The notes under the pieces are model-generated. The model was not told the DNA's origin. It searched no databases and saw nothing but the letters and a program-made list of their open reading frames with translations. Below, in pieces: positions 9,192 through 20,489 of a stretch of DNA of 64,000 nucleotides; within the stretch, counting starts at the first letter, position 1; each line of letters opens with the position of its first letter. The translations under genes and the position numbers were made by a program. The DNA lies in NCBI RefSeq assembly GCF_003050615.1, contig NZ_NWBU01000004.1, forward strand, positions 186,001 through 250,000, read 5' to 3'. Origin of the DNA: Sphingomonas oleivorans. Its GTDB lineage: Bacteria > Pseudomonadota > Alphaproteobacteria > Sphingomonadales > Sphingomonadaceae.

Positions 9192-10205
9192 ATGACCAAC
9201 TTCTTCCGGGGATTCACGATCATGCGATTGGCGCCGCTCGCCGCCCTGCTCCTGGCCGGAACGGCCGTCCTGCCCGCCGCCGGGCCCGCCCAGGCCCAGT
9301 CCGCTCAGCAGGGTGCGGCGCAACTCGGCGGACGTGTCGACAGACTGGAGCGCGAGATGCGCGCAGTGCAGCGCAAGGTCTTCCCCGGCGCGAACCCCGA
9401 TTATTTCGATCCGGAGATCGCGCCCGCCCAGGCGCCCCAGCCGAGCGCCGGCCAGCCGGCGAGCACGCCCGTCGCGGATCTTCAGGCGCGGGTACGGGCG
9501 CTGGAGACGGAGCTTTCGCGCCTGACCGGCCAGGTCGAGCAGAATGGATACAGGGTTCGCCAGCTCGAGGAGCAGATGGGCCGCTTCCGCACCGAGACCG
9601 CGGACCGGCTGAAGGCGATCGAGGCCGCCGGCGCCCCGCCCGCGGCACCGGCCGAAGGGGCTCCGGCCCCGATCGCCGCCGCGCCGACGCCTCCCCCCGC
9701 GCCCGCCAAGATCGATGCGGCCAAGCCGGCGCCGGCCAAGCCCATCGCGGCCAAGCCCGCTCCCGCCAAGCCTGCGCCCGCCGCCCCGGCGGAGGCCGCG
9801 GCGCCGTCGAGCGGCGATCCGGGCGAAGATGCCTATATGGCCGGCTATCGCCTGTGGGTGGACAAGAAATATGATGAGGCGGCGACCGCGCTGAAGGCGG
9901 TGGTCGCCAAATATCCCAAGCATAAGCGGGCGAGCTATGCCCAGAATCTGCTCGGCCGCGCCTATCTCGACGGCGGCAAGCCGGCCATGGCGGCGGAAGT
10001 TTTCTACGCCAATTATCAGAAGATGCCGCGCGGCGAACGCGCGCCCGACAGCCTCTATTATCTCGGCCAGGCACTGCTCCAGCTCAAGAAGCCCGAGGGA
10101 GCCTGCAAGGTCTATGACGAATTGCAGGACGTCTATGGCGCGACGATCGCCGAGCCCCTGAAGGGCCGCGTCGCGCAGGGCCGCAAGGATGCGAAATGCT
10201 CCTGA
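9192..10205 (+). CDS. cpoB: Cell division coordinator CpoB (YbgF-like, TPR)
   Basis: A 337-residue exported protein. The signal peptide ends near AGPAQAQ. A coiled-coil segment follows (LGGRVDRLEREMRAVQRKV and a second heptad stretch from about residue 98), then a long Ala/Pro/Lys low-complexity linker of PAKPAPAKP type, and C-terminal TPRs (AGYRLWVDKKYDEAATALK, YAQNLLGRAYLDGGKPAMAA, DSLYYLGQALLQLKKPEGAC). CpoB/YbgF works with Tol-Pal in outer-membrane constriction. A second in-frame ATG at 9222 (MRLAPLAALL) has GGGGAT 8-9 nt upstream and may be the real start; the signal peptide is kept either way. tol-pal genes are absent here, but cpoB-tilS-ftsH order is typical of the class. Confidence 0.85.
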   Translation: MTNFFRGFTIMRLAPLAALLLAGTAVLPAAGPAQAQSAQQGAAQLGGRVDRLEREMRAVQRKVFPGANPDYFDPEIAPAQAPQPSAGQPASTPVADLQARVRALETELSRLTGQVEQNGYRVRQLEEQMGRFRTETADRLKAIEAAGAPPAAPAEGAPAPIAAAPTPPPAPAKIDAAKPAPAKPIAAKPAPAKPAPAAPAEAAAPSSGDPGEDAYMAGYRLWVDKKYDEAATALKAVVAKYPKHKRASYAQNLLGRAYLDGGKPAMAAEVFYANYQKMPRGERAPDSLYYLGQALLQLKKPEGACKVYDELQDVYGATIAEPLKGRVAQGRKDAKCS

Positions 10206-10242
10206 AAGGCGCACGCCTGCGCTGAACTGGCCGAAGCGCGCG

Positions 10243-10341
10243 CGCCTGCGGAAGCAGGGGCCTATGTCTCTCTCCTCATGGGACGGCCCTCGTGGAGAGA
10301 GACATGGATTCCGGCCGGCGCCGGAATGACGGGATGGTTCG
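10243..10341 (+). repeat. Dispersed hairpin repeat (REP-like), copy A
   Basis: Two adjacent hairpins lie between cpoB and tilS. The first is CCTGC-GGAA-GCAGG at about 10246-10259. The second is a perfect 12-bp inverted repeat, ATGTCTCTCTCC at 10264-10275 against GGAGAGAGACAT at 10294-10305, with an 18-nt loop. It is followed by a GC-rich block ending CGCCGGAATGAC. The left part matches copies at 13.44 kb and 55.24 kb. Such elements are common between sphingomonad genes and may act as transcript ends. Confidence 0.75.
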
Positions 10342-10360
10342 GTCCCTCTATGGAGGCGGC

Positions 10361-11341
10361 ATGACGGCCAGCCCCTCCGAACCACAGATTGCGCGTTTCC
10401 GAGCCGACCTTCAGGCGATCGGCGGACCGAGGGACGATGGCCGGCTCGGCCTCGCCGTATCGGGCGGGCCCGACAGCCTCGCTCTGCTGCTCCTCACCCA
10501 TGCCGCCTTTCCCGGCCGGGTCGCGGCGGCGACGGTGGATCATGGGCTGCGGCCCGAAGCGACGGCGGAGGCCGATCAGGTCCATGCCATTTGCGGGGCG
10601 CTGGGCGTTCCGCACGAGATCCTCCGCATTAGAGTCGAACCCGGCACGCAGGGCATTCAGGCGGCGGCACGCAAGGGGCGCTATGCCGCACTGATCGACT
10701 GGTGCCGCGCGGGCGGCATGGCCTCATTGCTCACCGCGCATCATCGCGACGATCAGGCCGAAACGGTGTTGATGCGGCTCGCCCGGGGTGCCGGCATTGC
10801 AGGCCTGGCCGGCATCCGGCCGCGCCGCGCCCTGGCCGGCGATCCGGCTGGCATCATAGCACTCCGCCCGCTGCTCGGTTGGTCGAAGGAGGAGTTGATC
10901 GGACTGGTCGCCGCTGCCGGACTGAAGGCCGCCGACGATCCCTCCAACCGCGACCTGCGCTATGACCGCACCCGCGCGCGGCACTTGCTGCGTTCGGCCG
11001 ACTGGCTCGATCCCCGCCGCCTCGCCGCCGTCGCCGATCATGCCCGTGATGCCGAGGATGCGCTCGACTGGGCGGCCCGGCAGGCGTTCGAGACGCGCTG
11101 CACCGTCAAGGGCGACGCCCTGCTGCTGGATGCATCAGGGCTGCCGCGCGAGATCCGCCGCCGCCTGCTCAAAATGGCCTTCCGACTCGGCTTCCCCGAG
11201 TCGGGCGAATTGCGCGGCCCGGAGCTCGACCGGCTTATGATCCGGCTCGATTCGGGGCTGGTTTCCACGCTGTCCGGCGTCAAAATCGAGCCTGGCGCCC
11301 CTTGGCGTCTCCGAAACGCACCGCCCCATCACGGCAAGTGA
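10361..11341 (+). CDS. tilS: tRNA(Ile)-lysidine synthase
   Basis: A 326-residue N-type ATP pyrophosphatase. TilS converts C34 of the AUA-reading tRNA-Ile to lysidine, using lysine and ATP, and is essential. The ATP loop is AVSGGPDSLALLLL (about residues 31-44), with ATVDHGLRPEA and TAHHRDDQAETVLMRLARG as further family motifs. The ATG at 10361 is chosen because GGAGGC lies 5-6 nt upstream and the region before it is a dispersed repeat; an in-frame start at 10292 would run through that repeat. The C-terminal tRNA-binding domain is shorter than in E. coli TilS (432 aa), as is usual in Alphaproteobacteria. Confidence 0.92.
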   Translation: MTASPSEPQIARFRADLQAIGGPRDDGRLGLAVSGGPDSLALLLLTHAAFPGRVAAATVDHGLRPEATAEADQVHAICGALGVPHEILRIRVEPGTQGIQAAARKGRYAALIDWCRAGGMASLLTAHHRDDQAETVLMRLARGAGIAGLAGIRPRRALAGDPAGIIALRPLLGWSKEELIGLVAAAGLKAADDPSNRDLRYDRTRARHLLRSADWLDPRRLAAVADHARDAEDALDWAARQAFETRCTVKGDALLLDASGLPREIRRRLLKMAFRLGFPESGELRGPELDRLMIRLDSGLVSTLSGVKIEPGAPWRLRNAPPHHGK

Positions 11342-11416
11342 GCGAATCGCCGCCCATTCCATTGCCATTGACCCACACTTGCCTATCTATGCGGGGTTAG
11401 GAAGGCTGGAGTGCGC

Positions 11417-13366
<1,950 letters not shown>

Positions 13367-13384
13367 GGCCAGAGGGAAAGAAAG

Positions 13385-13422
13385 GGGCGGCGGACGACCA
13401 AGCGTCCGCCGCCCTTCTTCTT
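13385..13422 (+). terminator. Intrinsic terminator after ftsH
   Basis: A perfect 12-bp stem, GGGCGGCGGACG (13385-13396) with CGTCCGCCGCCC (13403-13414), has a 6-nt loop and is followed by TTCTTCTTTC. It lies 19 bp past the ftsH stop. Confidence 0.88.
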
Positions 13423-13441
13423 TCAGACTCAAATTGAATCG

Positions 13442-13640
13442 TCGCCCCTGCGGAGGCAGGGGCCCATGTCTCTCCACGAACATTGTTACCGGAGAAGAGA
13501 TAGGCATCCTCTACGGGGCATCCGCATACTCCCTATCGTCATGCCGAACTTGTTTCGGCATCCACTCCTCATCCGCACCGTTGCGCGGGTTAGGGGTGGA
13601 CCCTGAAACAAGTTCAGGGGGACGACGGGCTCATGCAAAG
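13442..13640 (+). repeat. Composite dispersed repeats, copy B plus an inverted REP pair
   Basis: This accounts for most of the 364-bp gap between ftsH and the next gene; no gene is seen in it. Copy B is GCCCCTGC-GGAG-GCAGGGGC (13444-13463) followed by CCATGTCTCTCC. Further on are two small palindromes in opposite orientation: ATGCCGAA-CTTGT-TTCGGCAT (13541-13561) and CCCTGAA-ACAAG-TTCAGGG (13601-13619). Their flanks (CATCCACTCC and GGGGTGGACC) also pair, making a larger hairpin like a BIME-type REP doublet. Confidence 0.75.
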
Positions 13641-13730
13641 GTCCGTCTGCGCAGGGATGACGAGAATGTTCAGCCGCCCGCAATCTCGCCCTGGAGACAG
13701 GCGGATCAGCCCCTGCCCCCGGCGAGGCCC

Positions 13731-14849
13731 TCAATCGCCGGAGCCCAGATAGAGCAGCCACATCAGGAACAGGCTGCTCGTAATGGAAACGACCATCAGC
13801 AAAGCGAAGGTCCGCCAGGTCGCGCCGAAGCGGCCGAGCCCATAGCCATATTTCAACTGCTTATACATGTGGATCGGGGGCACGATCATCGCCGCCAGCG
13901 TCACCCAGTTCGCTGACACACCCAGCGCCAGGGCAATGCTCAGCGCGACGACGAATAGGCTCATGAAGGAGAGCGAGTAGGTCGCGAAGACGGCATGGTC
14001 GTAAAAGCCCACATCGCGGCGGAAGGCGAAGAGCAGCCAGATGAAGGGCAGCGAAATGGGGATCAGCGCCCAGCTATATTTATAGCCCGAGCTCTTCATC
14101 TTGTAGAGCATCAGCTCCGGATTCTTGCTCGCATGCTCGACCTTGCGCTCGAGCCAGTTCTTGCCGTCGGAGCTGTCCAGATCCAGGTCGATCTTGGGCA
14201 CGGAGCCGACCGATAGCGCTTTCTGCGCCATTTCGAGCTGCGCGATATCCTTGCGCGTCTTGGCCAGCTTGGTATCGATCGATGCGACCTTCCCACCCTC
14301 CTGAACCGCCTCCGCGCGCGCTTCTTCCAGTTCGGAAAGCTTCTCCCGCTCCTCTTTCAACTCGTCGGCGATCTGTGTTTCCGCCTGATTCAGCCCTAAG
14401 GCACCGCCGGCCGTGGCATGTTTCCCGGACGACCAGAGTGGCAGGTTGGACACCACCGCGAACATCAGGAAGACGGAGAAGAGGAACAAGGCCATTGGCG
14501 ACACGAACCGGACGCGCTGGCCCTGCACATAGCGCCGCGTGAGCTCGCCTGGCCTGAAGGCGAGCAACGGCAGCGTGTGCCAGATCCTGCCTTCGAAATG
14601 GAACACGCCATGGGCGATGTCATGGATCAGCGCGTGCAGATTGCGGTGCAGATGCCCCGTCTGCCCGCAGGAATGGCAATAAGAGCCGACCCGCACCGTC
14701 CCGCAATTGGCGCAGGCCCCGCCCGCGCCCTCCCCCTCATGGCCATGCGCCGCAGCGTCACCCCTGCCGAGCCTGTCGATCTCGCGCGCGGCCAGCCCGC
14801 CGGAGACGACCGCCCCGACCTCTTCAATCCCTTCGCCCATCGCCCCCAT
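13731..14849 (-). CDS. DUF3667 zinc-ribbon membrane protein
   Basis: A 372-residue protein of the DUF3667 type. A treble-clef/zinc-ribbon near residues 46-62 has CANC and CHSC. It is followed by [26 protein letters not shown] and [18 protein letters not shown], the hallmark of this family. One transmembrane helix (about 115-133) precedes a charged coiled-coil insert (about 150-215, [20 protein letters not shown]), then a soluble stretch and about four more helices at the C-terminus. Function is unknown. It is transcribed away from proA with 98 bp between starts. The start is uncertain: the first 40 residues are poorly conserved-looking and MEGxGE-like starts further in are possible. Confidence 0.7.
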   Translation of the reverse strand: MGAMGEGIEEVGAVVSGGLAAREIDRLGRGDAAAHGHEGEGAGGACANCGTVRVGSYCHSCGQTGHLHRNLHALIHDIAHGVFHFEGRIWHTLPLLAFRPGELTRRYVQGQRVRFVSPMALFLFSVFLMFAVVSNLPLWSSGKHATAGGALGLNQAETQIADELKEEREKLSELEEARAEAVQEGGKVASIDTKLAKTRKDIAQLEMAQKALSVGSVPKIDLDLDSSDGKNWLERKVEHASKNPELMLYKMKSSGYKYSWALIPISLPFIWLLFAFRRDVGFYDHAVFATYSLSFMSLFVVALSIALALGVSANWVTLAAMIVPPIHMYKQLKYGYGLGRFGATWRTFALLMVVSITSSLFLMWLLYLGSGD

Positions 14850-14947
14850 TCCCTGACCATACCATTCAGTACGCCATAACCTGCCCGATGCGCCGCCATG
14901 CGTCGAGCCCGTTCCCGCGCGGCCCCACCCGTGCTAACGGCGCGGGC

Positions 14948-16201
14948 ATGACCGACGCAGCCGCACTGATCGCCGAAATGGGCCTGCGCGCCCGCAACGC
15001 CGCCAGCCTGCTGGCGCGGACGCCGAGCACCGACAAGGCGGCGGCACTCCGCGCCGCCGCCGCTACGATCCGCGCGCGATCGGCCGATATCCTCGCCGCC
15101 AATGCGCAGGATATGGCACGCGGCGCGGCGAACGGCCTCTCGCCCGCCATGCTCGATCGGCTGAAGCTCGATCCCGCCCGGCTGGAGGGGATCGCCGCCG
15201 GACTGGAATCGGTGGCGGCGCTGCCCGATCCGGTCGGCGAGACGATCGACGAGATCGAGCGGCCCAACGGGCTGGTGCTGCGCCGCGTGCGCGTGCCGCT
15301 CGGCGTGGTCGGCATCATCTATGAAAGCCGGCCCAATGTGACGGCGGATGCGGGCGCGCTCAGCCTGATGTCCGGTAATGCCGCCATTTTGCGCGGCGGA
15401 TCGGAAGCGATCGAGAGCAGCCGCGCGATCCATGCCGCCCTGATCGAGGGACTGCGTGCGGCCGGGCTGCCTGAAGATGCGATCCAGCTTGTCCCCACCA
15501 CCGATCGCGCGGCGGTCGGCGCGATGCTGAAGGCGGCAGGCCTGATCGACATCATCGTGCCGCGCGGCGGCAAGTCGCTCGTCGCCCGCGTGCAGGAGGA
15601 AGCGCGCGTGCCGGTACTCGCCCATCTCGACGGCATCAACCATGTCTATGTCGATGCCGCCGCCGATCCGGACAAGGCGGTGGCGATCGCGCTCAACGCC
15701 AAGATGCGGCGCACGGGCGTGTGCGGCGCGATGGAGACGCTGCTGATCGACCGCGCCTATCCCGATCCCGCGCCCATCCTCGCCGGGCTGGCCGAAGCAC
15801 GCTGCGAGCTGCGCGGCACGGCCGAGATCCGCACGATCGAGCCCCGCGCGCTTCCCGCCGACGAGGAGGATTGGGACACCGAATATCTCGACGGCATCTG
15901 CTCGGTGGCGCTGGTCGACGGTGTGGAAGATGCGATGGCGCATATCGCGCGCCACGGATCGCACCATACCGACTCGATCGTGACCGAGGACAGCGCGACC
16001 GCCGAGCGTTTCCTGGCGGAAGTCGATTCGGCGATCGTGATGTGGAACGCTTCCACCCAATTCGCCGATGGCGGCGAATTCGGCCTGGGCGCGGAGATCG
16101 GCATCTCCACCGGCCGTCTCCACGCCCGCGGCCCGGTCGCGCTCGAAGGGCTTACCACCTATAAATGGCAAGTGCGCGGCACGGGCCAGACGCGTCCTTG
16201 A
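14948..16201 (+). CDS. proA: Glutamate-5-semialdehyde dehydrogenase (gamma-glutamyl phosphate reductase)
   Basis: A 417-residue NADPH-dependent reductase, the second step of proline synthesis, turning gamma-glutamyl phosphate into the semialdehyde. The family segments [26 protein letters not shown] and [15 protein letters not shown] are present, as is the catalytic Cys in [13 protein letters not shown]. The C-terminus [22 protein letters not shown] is highly conserved. ATG 14948 gives the usual length; an in-frame start at 14888 would add 20 unlike residues. proB is not in the window. nadD follows with a 49-bp gap. Confidence 0.96.
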   Translation: MTDAAALIAEMGLRARNAASLLARTPSTDKAAALRAAAATIRARSADILAANAQDMARGAANGLSPAMLDRLKLDPARLEGIAAGLESVAALPDPVGETIDEIERPNGLVLRRVRVPLGVVGIIYESRPNVTADAGALSLMSGNAAILRGGSEAIESSRAIHAALIEGLRAAGLPEDAIQLVPTTDRAAVGAMLKAAGLIDIIVPRGGKSLVARVQEEARVPVLAHLDGINHVYVDAAADPDKAVAIALNAKMRRTGVCGAMETLLIDRAYPDPAPILAGLAEARCELRGTAEIRTIEPRALPADEEDWDTEYLDGICSVALVDGVEDAMAHIARHGSHHTDSIVTEDSATAERFLAEVDSAIVMWNASTQFADGGEFGLGAEIGISTGRLHARGPVALEGLTTYKWQVRGTGQTRP

Positions 16202-16250
16202 GTCAGACGCGGGTGAAATGCGGCGATGCCGGCCGAGCAAGATCGGCCGG

Positions 16251-16883
16251 ATGAAACCCACCGGGCTTCTCGGCGGGTCGTTCAACCCTGCCCATCGCGG
16301 CCATCGCCGGATCAGCCTGTTCGCGATCGACGCGCTGGGGCTGGAGGAGCTGTGGTGGCTCGTCTCGCCCGGCAATCCGCTCAAGGCCGATGCGGACGAC
16401 ATGGCGCCGCTTTCCGCCCGGCTCGCCTCGGCCAATCGCATGGCGCGCAACGCGCCAATCCGGCCGACCGCGATCGAGCAGCGGCTCGGCACGCGCTACA
16501 CGGTCGATACGCTCGCCCGGCTCGTCCGCCGCTATCCCGATCGCCGCTTCATCTGGCTGATGGGGGCCGACAATCTGGCGCAATTCCATCGCTGGAGGGA
16601 GTGGCGGCGGATCGCGCGCACCGTGCCGATTGCGGTGATCGCCAGACCCGGCTATGATAAGGCTGCCCGCGCCACCAGGGCGATGGGCTGGCTGCGGCAT
16701 GTCGTCCGGCCGTCAAGCCAGGCGCGAAACTGGACGACGTGGAGTCCGCCGGCGCTCGTGCTATTGCGCTTCCGCCTCGATCCGAATTCCGCGACACGGG
16801 CGAGGGCCCGCGATCCAGAATGGCATTCATCGTTCGCCAATAAGGCCTTGCGCGATCGCGTCTCGCGCAGGCCAGTGCTTTAG
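16251..16883 (+). CDS. nadD: Nicotinate-nucleotide adenylyltransferase
   Basis: A 210-residue enzyme of NAD synthesis that adenylylates nicotinate mononucleotide. The nucleotidyltransferase motif GGSFNPAHRGHRRIS (about residues 7-21) and WWLVSPGNPLK are clear. WLMGADNLAQFHRWREWRRIA marks NadD. The C-terminal SxTxxR motif appears as SATRAR. The ATG at 16251 places the conserved GGSFNPAH at the normal distance. rsfS follows with its ribosome binding site overlapping this stop codon. Confidence 0.93.
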   Translation: MKPTGLLGGSFNPAHRGHRRISLFAIDALGLEELWWLVSPGNPLKADADDMAPLSARLASANRMARNAPIRPTAIEQRLGTRYTVDTLARLVRRYPDRRFIWLMGADNLAQFHRWREWRRIARTVPIAVIARPGYDKAARATRAMGWLRHVVRPSSQARNWTTWSPPALVLLRFRLDPNSATRARARDPEWHSSFANKALRDRVSRRPVL

Positions 16884-16891
16884 GAGGTTTC

Positions 16892-17296
16892 TTGCGCGCG
16901 CAAAGTATTGCCAAGCCGACCGCACAGACCGATCCGGTCGAAGCGTTGCATCGGCTCGTGCTTTCGTCGCTCGACGACGATCAAGCCGTCGAGACCGTCA
17001 CCATCCCGCTTGCCGGCAAATCCAGCATCGCCGATCATATGGTGATCGCCAGCGGCCGTTCGACCCGCCAGGTAGCCTCCATGGCGACCAAGTTGGTCGA
17101 GCGGATCAAGGCCGAAACCGGCCGCACCGCGCGGATCGAGGGCCTGCCCACCGCCGATTGGGTGCTGATCGATGCCGGCGACGTGATCGTCCATCTGTTC
17201 CGTCCCGAGGTGCGCAGCTTCTACAATCTGGAGCGGATGTGGGCCTTTGGCGAGGCACCCCCGGGCGAGGCCGCGCCGGCCGCCGGAAACGCCTGA
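16892..17296 (+). CDS. rsfS: Ribosomal silencing factor RsfS
   Basis: A 134-residue member of the RsfS/Iojap family. It binds ribosomal protein L14 (uL14) and blocks subunit joining in starvation. Family landmarks are IADHMVIASGRSTRQV, GLPTADWVLIDAGDVIVHLFRPEVR and the ending SFYNLERMWA. It uses a TTG start at 16892, supported by a full AGGAGG at 16882-16887 that overlaps the nadD stop. The order nadD-rsfS-rlmH is widespread and suggests coupling of ribosome quality with NAD synthesis genes. Confidence 0.94.
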   Translation: MRAQSIAKPTAQTDPVEALHRLVLSSLDDDQAVETVTIPLAGKSSIADHMVIASGRSTRQVASMATKLVERIKAETGRTARIEGLPTADWVLIDAGDVIVHLFRPEVRSFYNLERMWAFGEAPPGEAAPAAGNA

Positions 17297-17300
17297 CCCC

Positions 17301-17723
17301 TTGCTGCTGCACATCGTCGCCCGCGGCCGCATCGGCCGCGGACCCGAGGCGGAGCTGGTCGATCGCTATATGAAGCGCATCGCCTGGCCGACCCGAATCA
17401 GCGAATTGCCCGATCGCGGCGGGCGCATACCGCCGCGCGAACCCGGCACCATCCTCGTCATGCTCGATGAAAAGGGCGCGCAGCTCAGTTCTGCCGCCTT
17501 CGCGACCAAGCTCGGCCGCTGGCGCGACGACGGGCGGCGCGAGGCGCGCTTCCTGATCGGCGCGGCCGACGGCTTCGACGATGCCGATCGGGCGGAGGCG
17601 GACCTGCTGCTCGCCTTCGGTGCCGCCACCTGGCCACATCTCCTCGCCCGCGCGATGCTCGCCGAGCAATTGTGGCGGGCGACGAGCATCCTCGCCAACC
17701 ATCCCTATCATCGCGAGGGCTGA
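17301..17723 (+). CDS. rlmH: 23S rRNA (pseudouridine-1915) N3-methyltransferase
   Basis: A 140-residue SPOUT-class methyltransferase. It methylates pseudouridine 1915 in helix 69 of 23S rRNA, on the assembled 70S ribosome. Characteristic segments are LLHIVARGRIG at the N-terminus, VMLDEKGAQLSSAAFATKL, and the knot FLIGAADGFDD with the ending ATSILANHPYHRE. The TTG at 17301, 4 nt after the rsfS stop, gives the expected N-terminus and length (E. coli 155 aa). It is part of the proA to ctpA run. Confidence 0.93.
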   Translation: MLLHIVARGRIGRGPEAELVDRYMKRIAWPTRISELPDRGGRIPPREPGTILVMLDEKGAQLSSAAFATKLGRWRDDGRREARFLIGAADGFDDADRAEADLLLAFGAATWPHLLARAMLAEQLWRATSILANHPYHREG

Positions 17724-17729
17724 TCCCCG

Positions 17730-18941
17730 GTGCAGCCCCGGCCTTCGCCGCTCGCCACGCTGCTGATCGCCCTAGCCGTCATCGGAGCCGCCGGCGGCGC
17801 GGCATTCGCCCAGACGGCGCGCGACGAGGCCCAGGCGCTGGCCGATGCCCGCCGCCGCGCGGCGGAAGCGATCCATCGCGCGCACGCGCTCGAGGATCAG
17901 GCGGTCCGCGCGCTGGATGCCGCCGCCCGCGCCCGCGCGGAGGCCGCCGCCGTCGCGCTGCGCATCCAGACAGCCGAGGCGGACATCGCCACCGCGAGCG
18001 CCCGGCTCGCCCGGATCGAGCGGCTGCGCGCGCGCCAGCAGGCGCGGATCGCGGAGAAGCAGCAGCCGATCACCCGGCTCGCCGCCGCGCTCCAGATCCT
18101 CACCCGCCGCCCGCCGGCGGCCGCCATCGCCCAGCCGGGATCGCTGCGCGACATGGTTCATGTCCGCGCGCTGCTCTCCTCGGGCCTGCCCGTGATCGCC
18201 GAACGCACCGCCAGCCTGCGCGCGGAATTGGCCGCGATCGAACGGCTCCGTCGCCAGGCCGGACAGGCCCTGACCGAGCTGCACACCGCGCGCGAGACGC
18301 TTCAGGCGGAACGCATCCGGCTCGCCCGGCTCGAGGGTGCGGAGCGCGACCGTTCCGCCCGCCTCTCCGATTCGGCGATGTTCGAGCAGGAACGCGCCAT
18401 GGGCCTGGGCGAGAAAGCGCGCGACATAGCGGTTCTGATGGAGGAGCTGGAGGCACAGGCGGTGATCCGCGAACGGCTCGCCACCCTACCCGGCCCGCTG
18501 CTCCGGCCGCGCTCGCCCGGGGGCGCACCCGCGCCTGCGGCCGATGCACCTCCGCCCGTCCGCTCCGATCGGCCCCCACCCTATCGCCTGCCAGTGGTGG
18601 GCAGGCTCGTCTCCGGCCTGGGCGAGAGTGACGAGAGTGGCCTGCACACCCGCGGGCTGACGCTCGCGACCGCCGCCGGTGCGCAGGTCGTCTCCCCCAC
18701 CTGGGGCCGCATCTCCTATGCCGGCGCCTTTCGCGGCTATGGCAATATCGTGATCATCGATCATGGCGGCGGCTGGACGACGCTCATCACCGATCTCGCG
18801 ACCATCATGGTACGCGTCGGCGATGTGGTGGTGCGCGGCAGCCCGGTCGGGCGCGCCGGCCCCGGCCGGCCGACCGTGACGGTGGAGCTCAGGCGCGGCG
18901 GCGTGCCGGTGGACATCGCCCGGCTGGCCGGCATCGGCTGA
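17730..18941 (+). CDS. EnvC-like murein hydrolase activator (degenerate LytM/M23 domain)
   Basis: A 403-residue exported protein. A signal peptide (to about AAFAQ) is followed by a long Ala/Arg-rich coiled coil (about residues 30-255), a Pro-rich linker and a C-terminal LytM domain (about 290-400). The domain has lost the zinc ligands of active M23 endopeptidases: the HxxxD position reads TRGLTLATAAG and the HxH position reads VTVELR. That fits an EnvC/NlpD-like activator of cell-separation amidases, and not a hydrolase. The GTG start is 7 nt after rlmH; ctpA follows 101 bp later. Confidence 0.85.
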   Translation: MQPRPSPLATLLIALAVIGAAGGAAFAQTARDEAQALADARRRAAEAIHRAHALEDQAVRALDAAARARAEAAAVALRIQTAEADIATASARLARIERLRARQQARIAEKQQPITRLAAALQILTRRPPAAAIAQPGSLRDMVHVRALLSSGLPVIAERTASLRAELAAIERLRRQAGQALTELHTARETLQAERIRLARLEGAERDRSARLSDSAMFEQERAMGLGEKARDIAVLMEELEAQAVIRERLATLPGPLLRPRSPGGAPAPAADAPPPVRSDRPPPYRLPVVGRLVSGLGESDESGLHTRGLTLATAAGAQVVSPTWGRISYAGAFRGYGNIVIIDHGGGWTTLITDLATIMVRVGDVVVRGSPVGRAGPGRPTVTVELRRGGVPVDIARLAGIG

Positions 18942-19042
18942 TGCGCGCGGCCATCCGCCTGGACCCCGCATCGCCGCCATGCTTTGCAAGCCGCATAAAT
19001 GATGTAGACTGTTTTGATTATCGCAGGAAAGACCGCTGATCC

Positions 19043-20398
19043 ATGGCGAAGACCCTTTTGCGCACCGCCGGCCTCATCGCCGCCGTCGCCCTCGTGCCCG
19101 CCGTCTCCGCATCCCTCGCCCAGAGCGACGTGCAGACCTATCGCGAGCTCGACCAGTTCATGAGCGTGTTCGAGCGGGTGCGCGGCGAATATGTCGACAA
19201 GGTGGATGACAAGACGCTCATCAAGGGCGCGATCGATGGCATGCTCGCCAGCCTCGATCCGCACAGCTCCTATCTCGACGCGCGCGACTTCGACAATCTG
19301 AAGACGCAGACCGACGGCAATTATGGCGGCCTGGGCCTCACCGTCCAGCTCGAGGACGGGGCGGTCAAGATCGTCTCGCCGACCGAGGACACGCCCGCCT
19401 ATCGCGCGGGCCTGAAGGCCGGGGACTTCATCACCCATCTCGACGGCAATCTGATCTATGGCGGCTCGCTCGACGAATCGGTCGACAAGATGCGCGGCCG
19501 GCCGGGCACGCAGATCCGCCTGACGGTCGTGCGGCCGGGCCGCGACAAGCCGTTCGACGTGACGCTCACTCGCGAGATCATCCAGCTCCGGCCGGTGAAG
19601 TGGGAGATCAAGGACCGGGTCGGCATCGTCAACATCAACGCCTTCAACCGGCAGACGGGCGATGCGGTGCGCTCGGCGCTCGTCTCGATCGACAAGGCGC
19701 TCGGCGGCAAGCCGCTCGGCTATATCGTCGATCTGCGCGCCAATCCGGGCGGGCTGCTCGATCAGGCGATCGACGTGTCGGACAGCTTCCTGGAACGCGG
19801 CGAGGTCGTTTCGCAGCGCGGCCGCGAGAAGGCGGATATCGAACGCTATTATGCCAAGCCCGGCGACTTCGCCCATGGCCTGCCGATCGTCGTGCTGGTC
19901 GATGCGGGCTCCGCCTCGGCGGCCGAAATCGTCGCCGGCGCGCTGCAGGACCATCATCGCGCGCTGGTGATGGGCGAACGCAGCTTCGGCAAGGGATCGG
20001 TGCAGACGTTGCTGCCGCTGACCGAGCAGACCGCGCTGCGGCTCACCACCGCGCGCTATTACACGCCGTCCGGCCGGTCGGTGCAGGAAGGCGGGATCGA
20101 GCCCGACATCGCCGTGCCGCAGCTCAGCGATCCGGACTACAAATCCCGCCCGCGGCTGCGCGAGGCCGACCTGCGCCGCCATCTGATCAACGAAGTGAAG
20201 GTCGACGATCGCGTGCTGGAGGATGACGGCAAGCCCGATCCCCGCTTCGCCGCGACCGCGGATACGCTCAAGAAGCAGGGCATCGAGGATTTCCAGCTCG
20301 ATTATGCCGTCAAGACCATCTCCCGGCTGAGCACGCCCGCCGTGCTGGCCGCACTCGGCAATACGGCCAGGCCGGCCGCGCAGAAGCGGCTGCGCTGA
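19043..20398 (+). CDS. ctpA: Carboxy-terminal processing protease (S41 family, PDZ)
   Basis: A 451-residue periplasmic serine protease. The signal peptide ends near SASLAQS. A helical N-terminal region (RELDQFMSVFERVRGEYVDKVDD) leads into a PDZ domain (about residues 90-165, GGLGLTVQLEDGAVKIVSP). The S41 core carries the Ser/Lys dyad in GSASAAEIVAGALQDH (Ser) and SFGKGSVQT (Lys). The C-terminal extension after about 380 is Arg/Lys-rich. CtpA proteases cut lipoproteins, envelope proteins and cell-wall hydrolases, which fits the upstream EnvC-like gene. Confidence 0.94.
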   Translation: MAKTLLRTAGLIAAVALVPAVSASLAQSDVQTYRELDQFMSVFERVRGEYVDKVDDKTLIKGAIDGMLASLDPHSSYLDARDFDNLKTQTDGNYGGLGLTVQLEDGAVKIVSPTEDTPAYRAGLKAGDFITHLDGNLIYGGSLDESVDKMRGRPGTQIRLTVVRPGRDKPFDVTLTREIIQLRPVKWEIKDRVGIVNINAFNRQTGDAVRSALVSIDKALGGKPLGYIVDLRANPGGLLDQAIDVSDSFLERGEVVSQRGREKADIERYYAKPGDFAHGLPIVVLVDAGSASAAEIVAGALQDHHRALVMGERSFGKGSVQTLLPLTEQTALRLTTARYYTPSGRSVQEGGIEPDIAVPQLSDPDYKSRPRLREADLRRHLINEVKVDDRVLEDDGKPDPRFAATADTLKKQGIEDFQLDYAVKTISRLSTPAVLAALGNTARPAAQKRLR

Positions 20399-20434
20399 CC
20401 TCGCATCCGGTCCGCACCCCTTTTCTCCCTTCCG

Positions 20435-20460
20435 ATCGCCTCCCCTTCCGGGGAGGCGAT
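20435..20460 (+). terminator. Hairpin after ctpA, terminator candidate
   Basis: An 11-bp perfect stem, ATCGCCTCCCC (20435-20445) with GGGGAGGCGAT (20450-20460), has a TTCC loop. There is no T-run after it, so it may be a repeat or a weak terminator. Confidence 0.5.
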
Positions 20461-20489
20461 GACATGAGTTTCAGGTTATTTCCCTCCGC

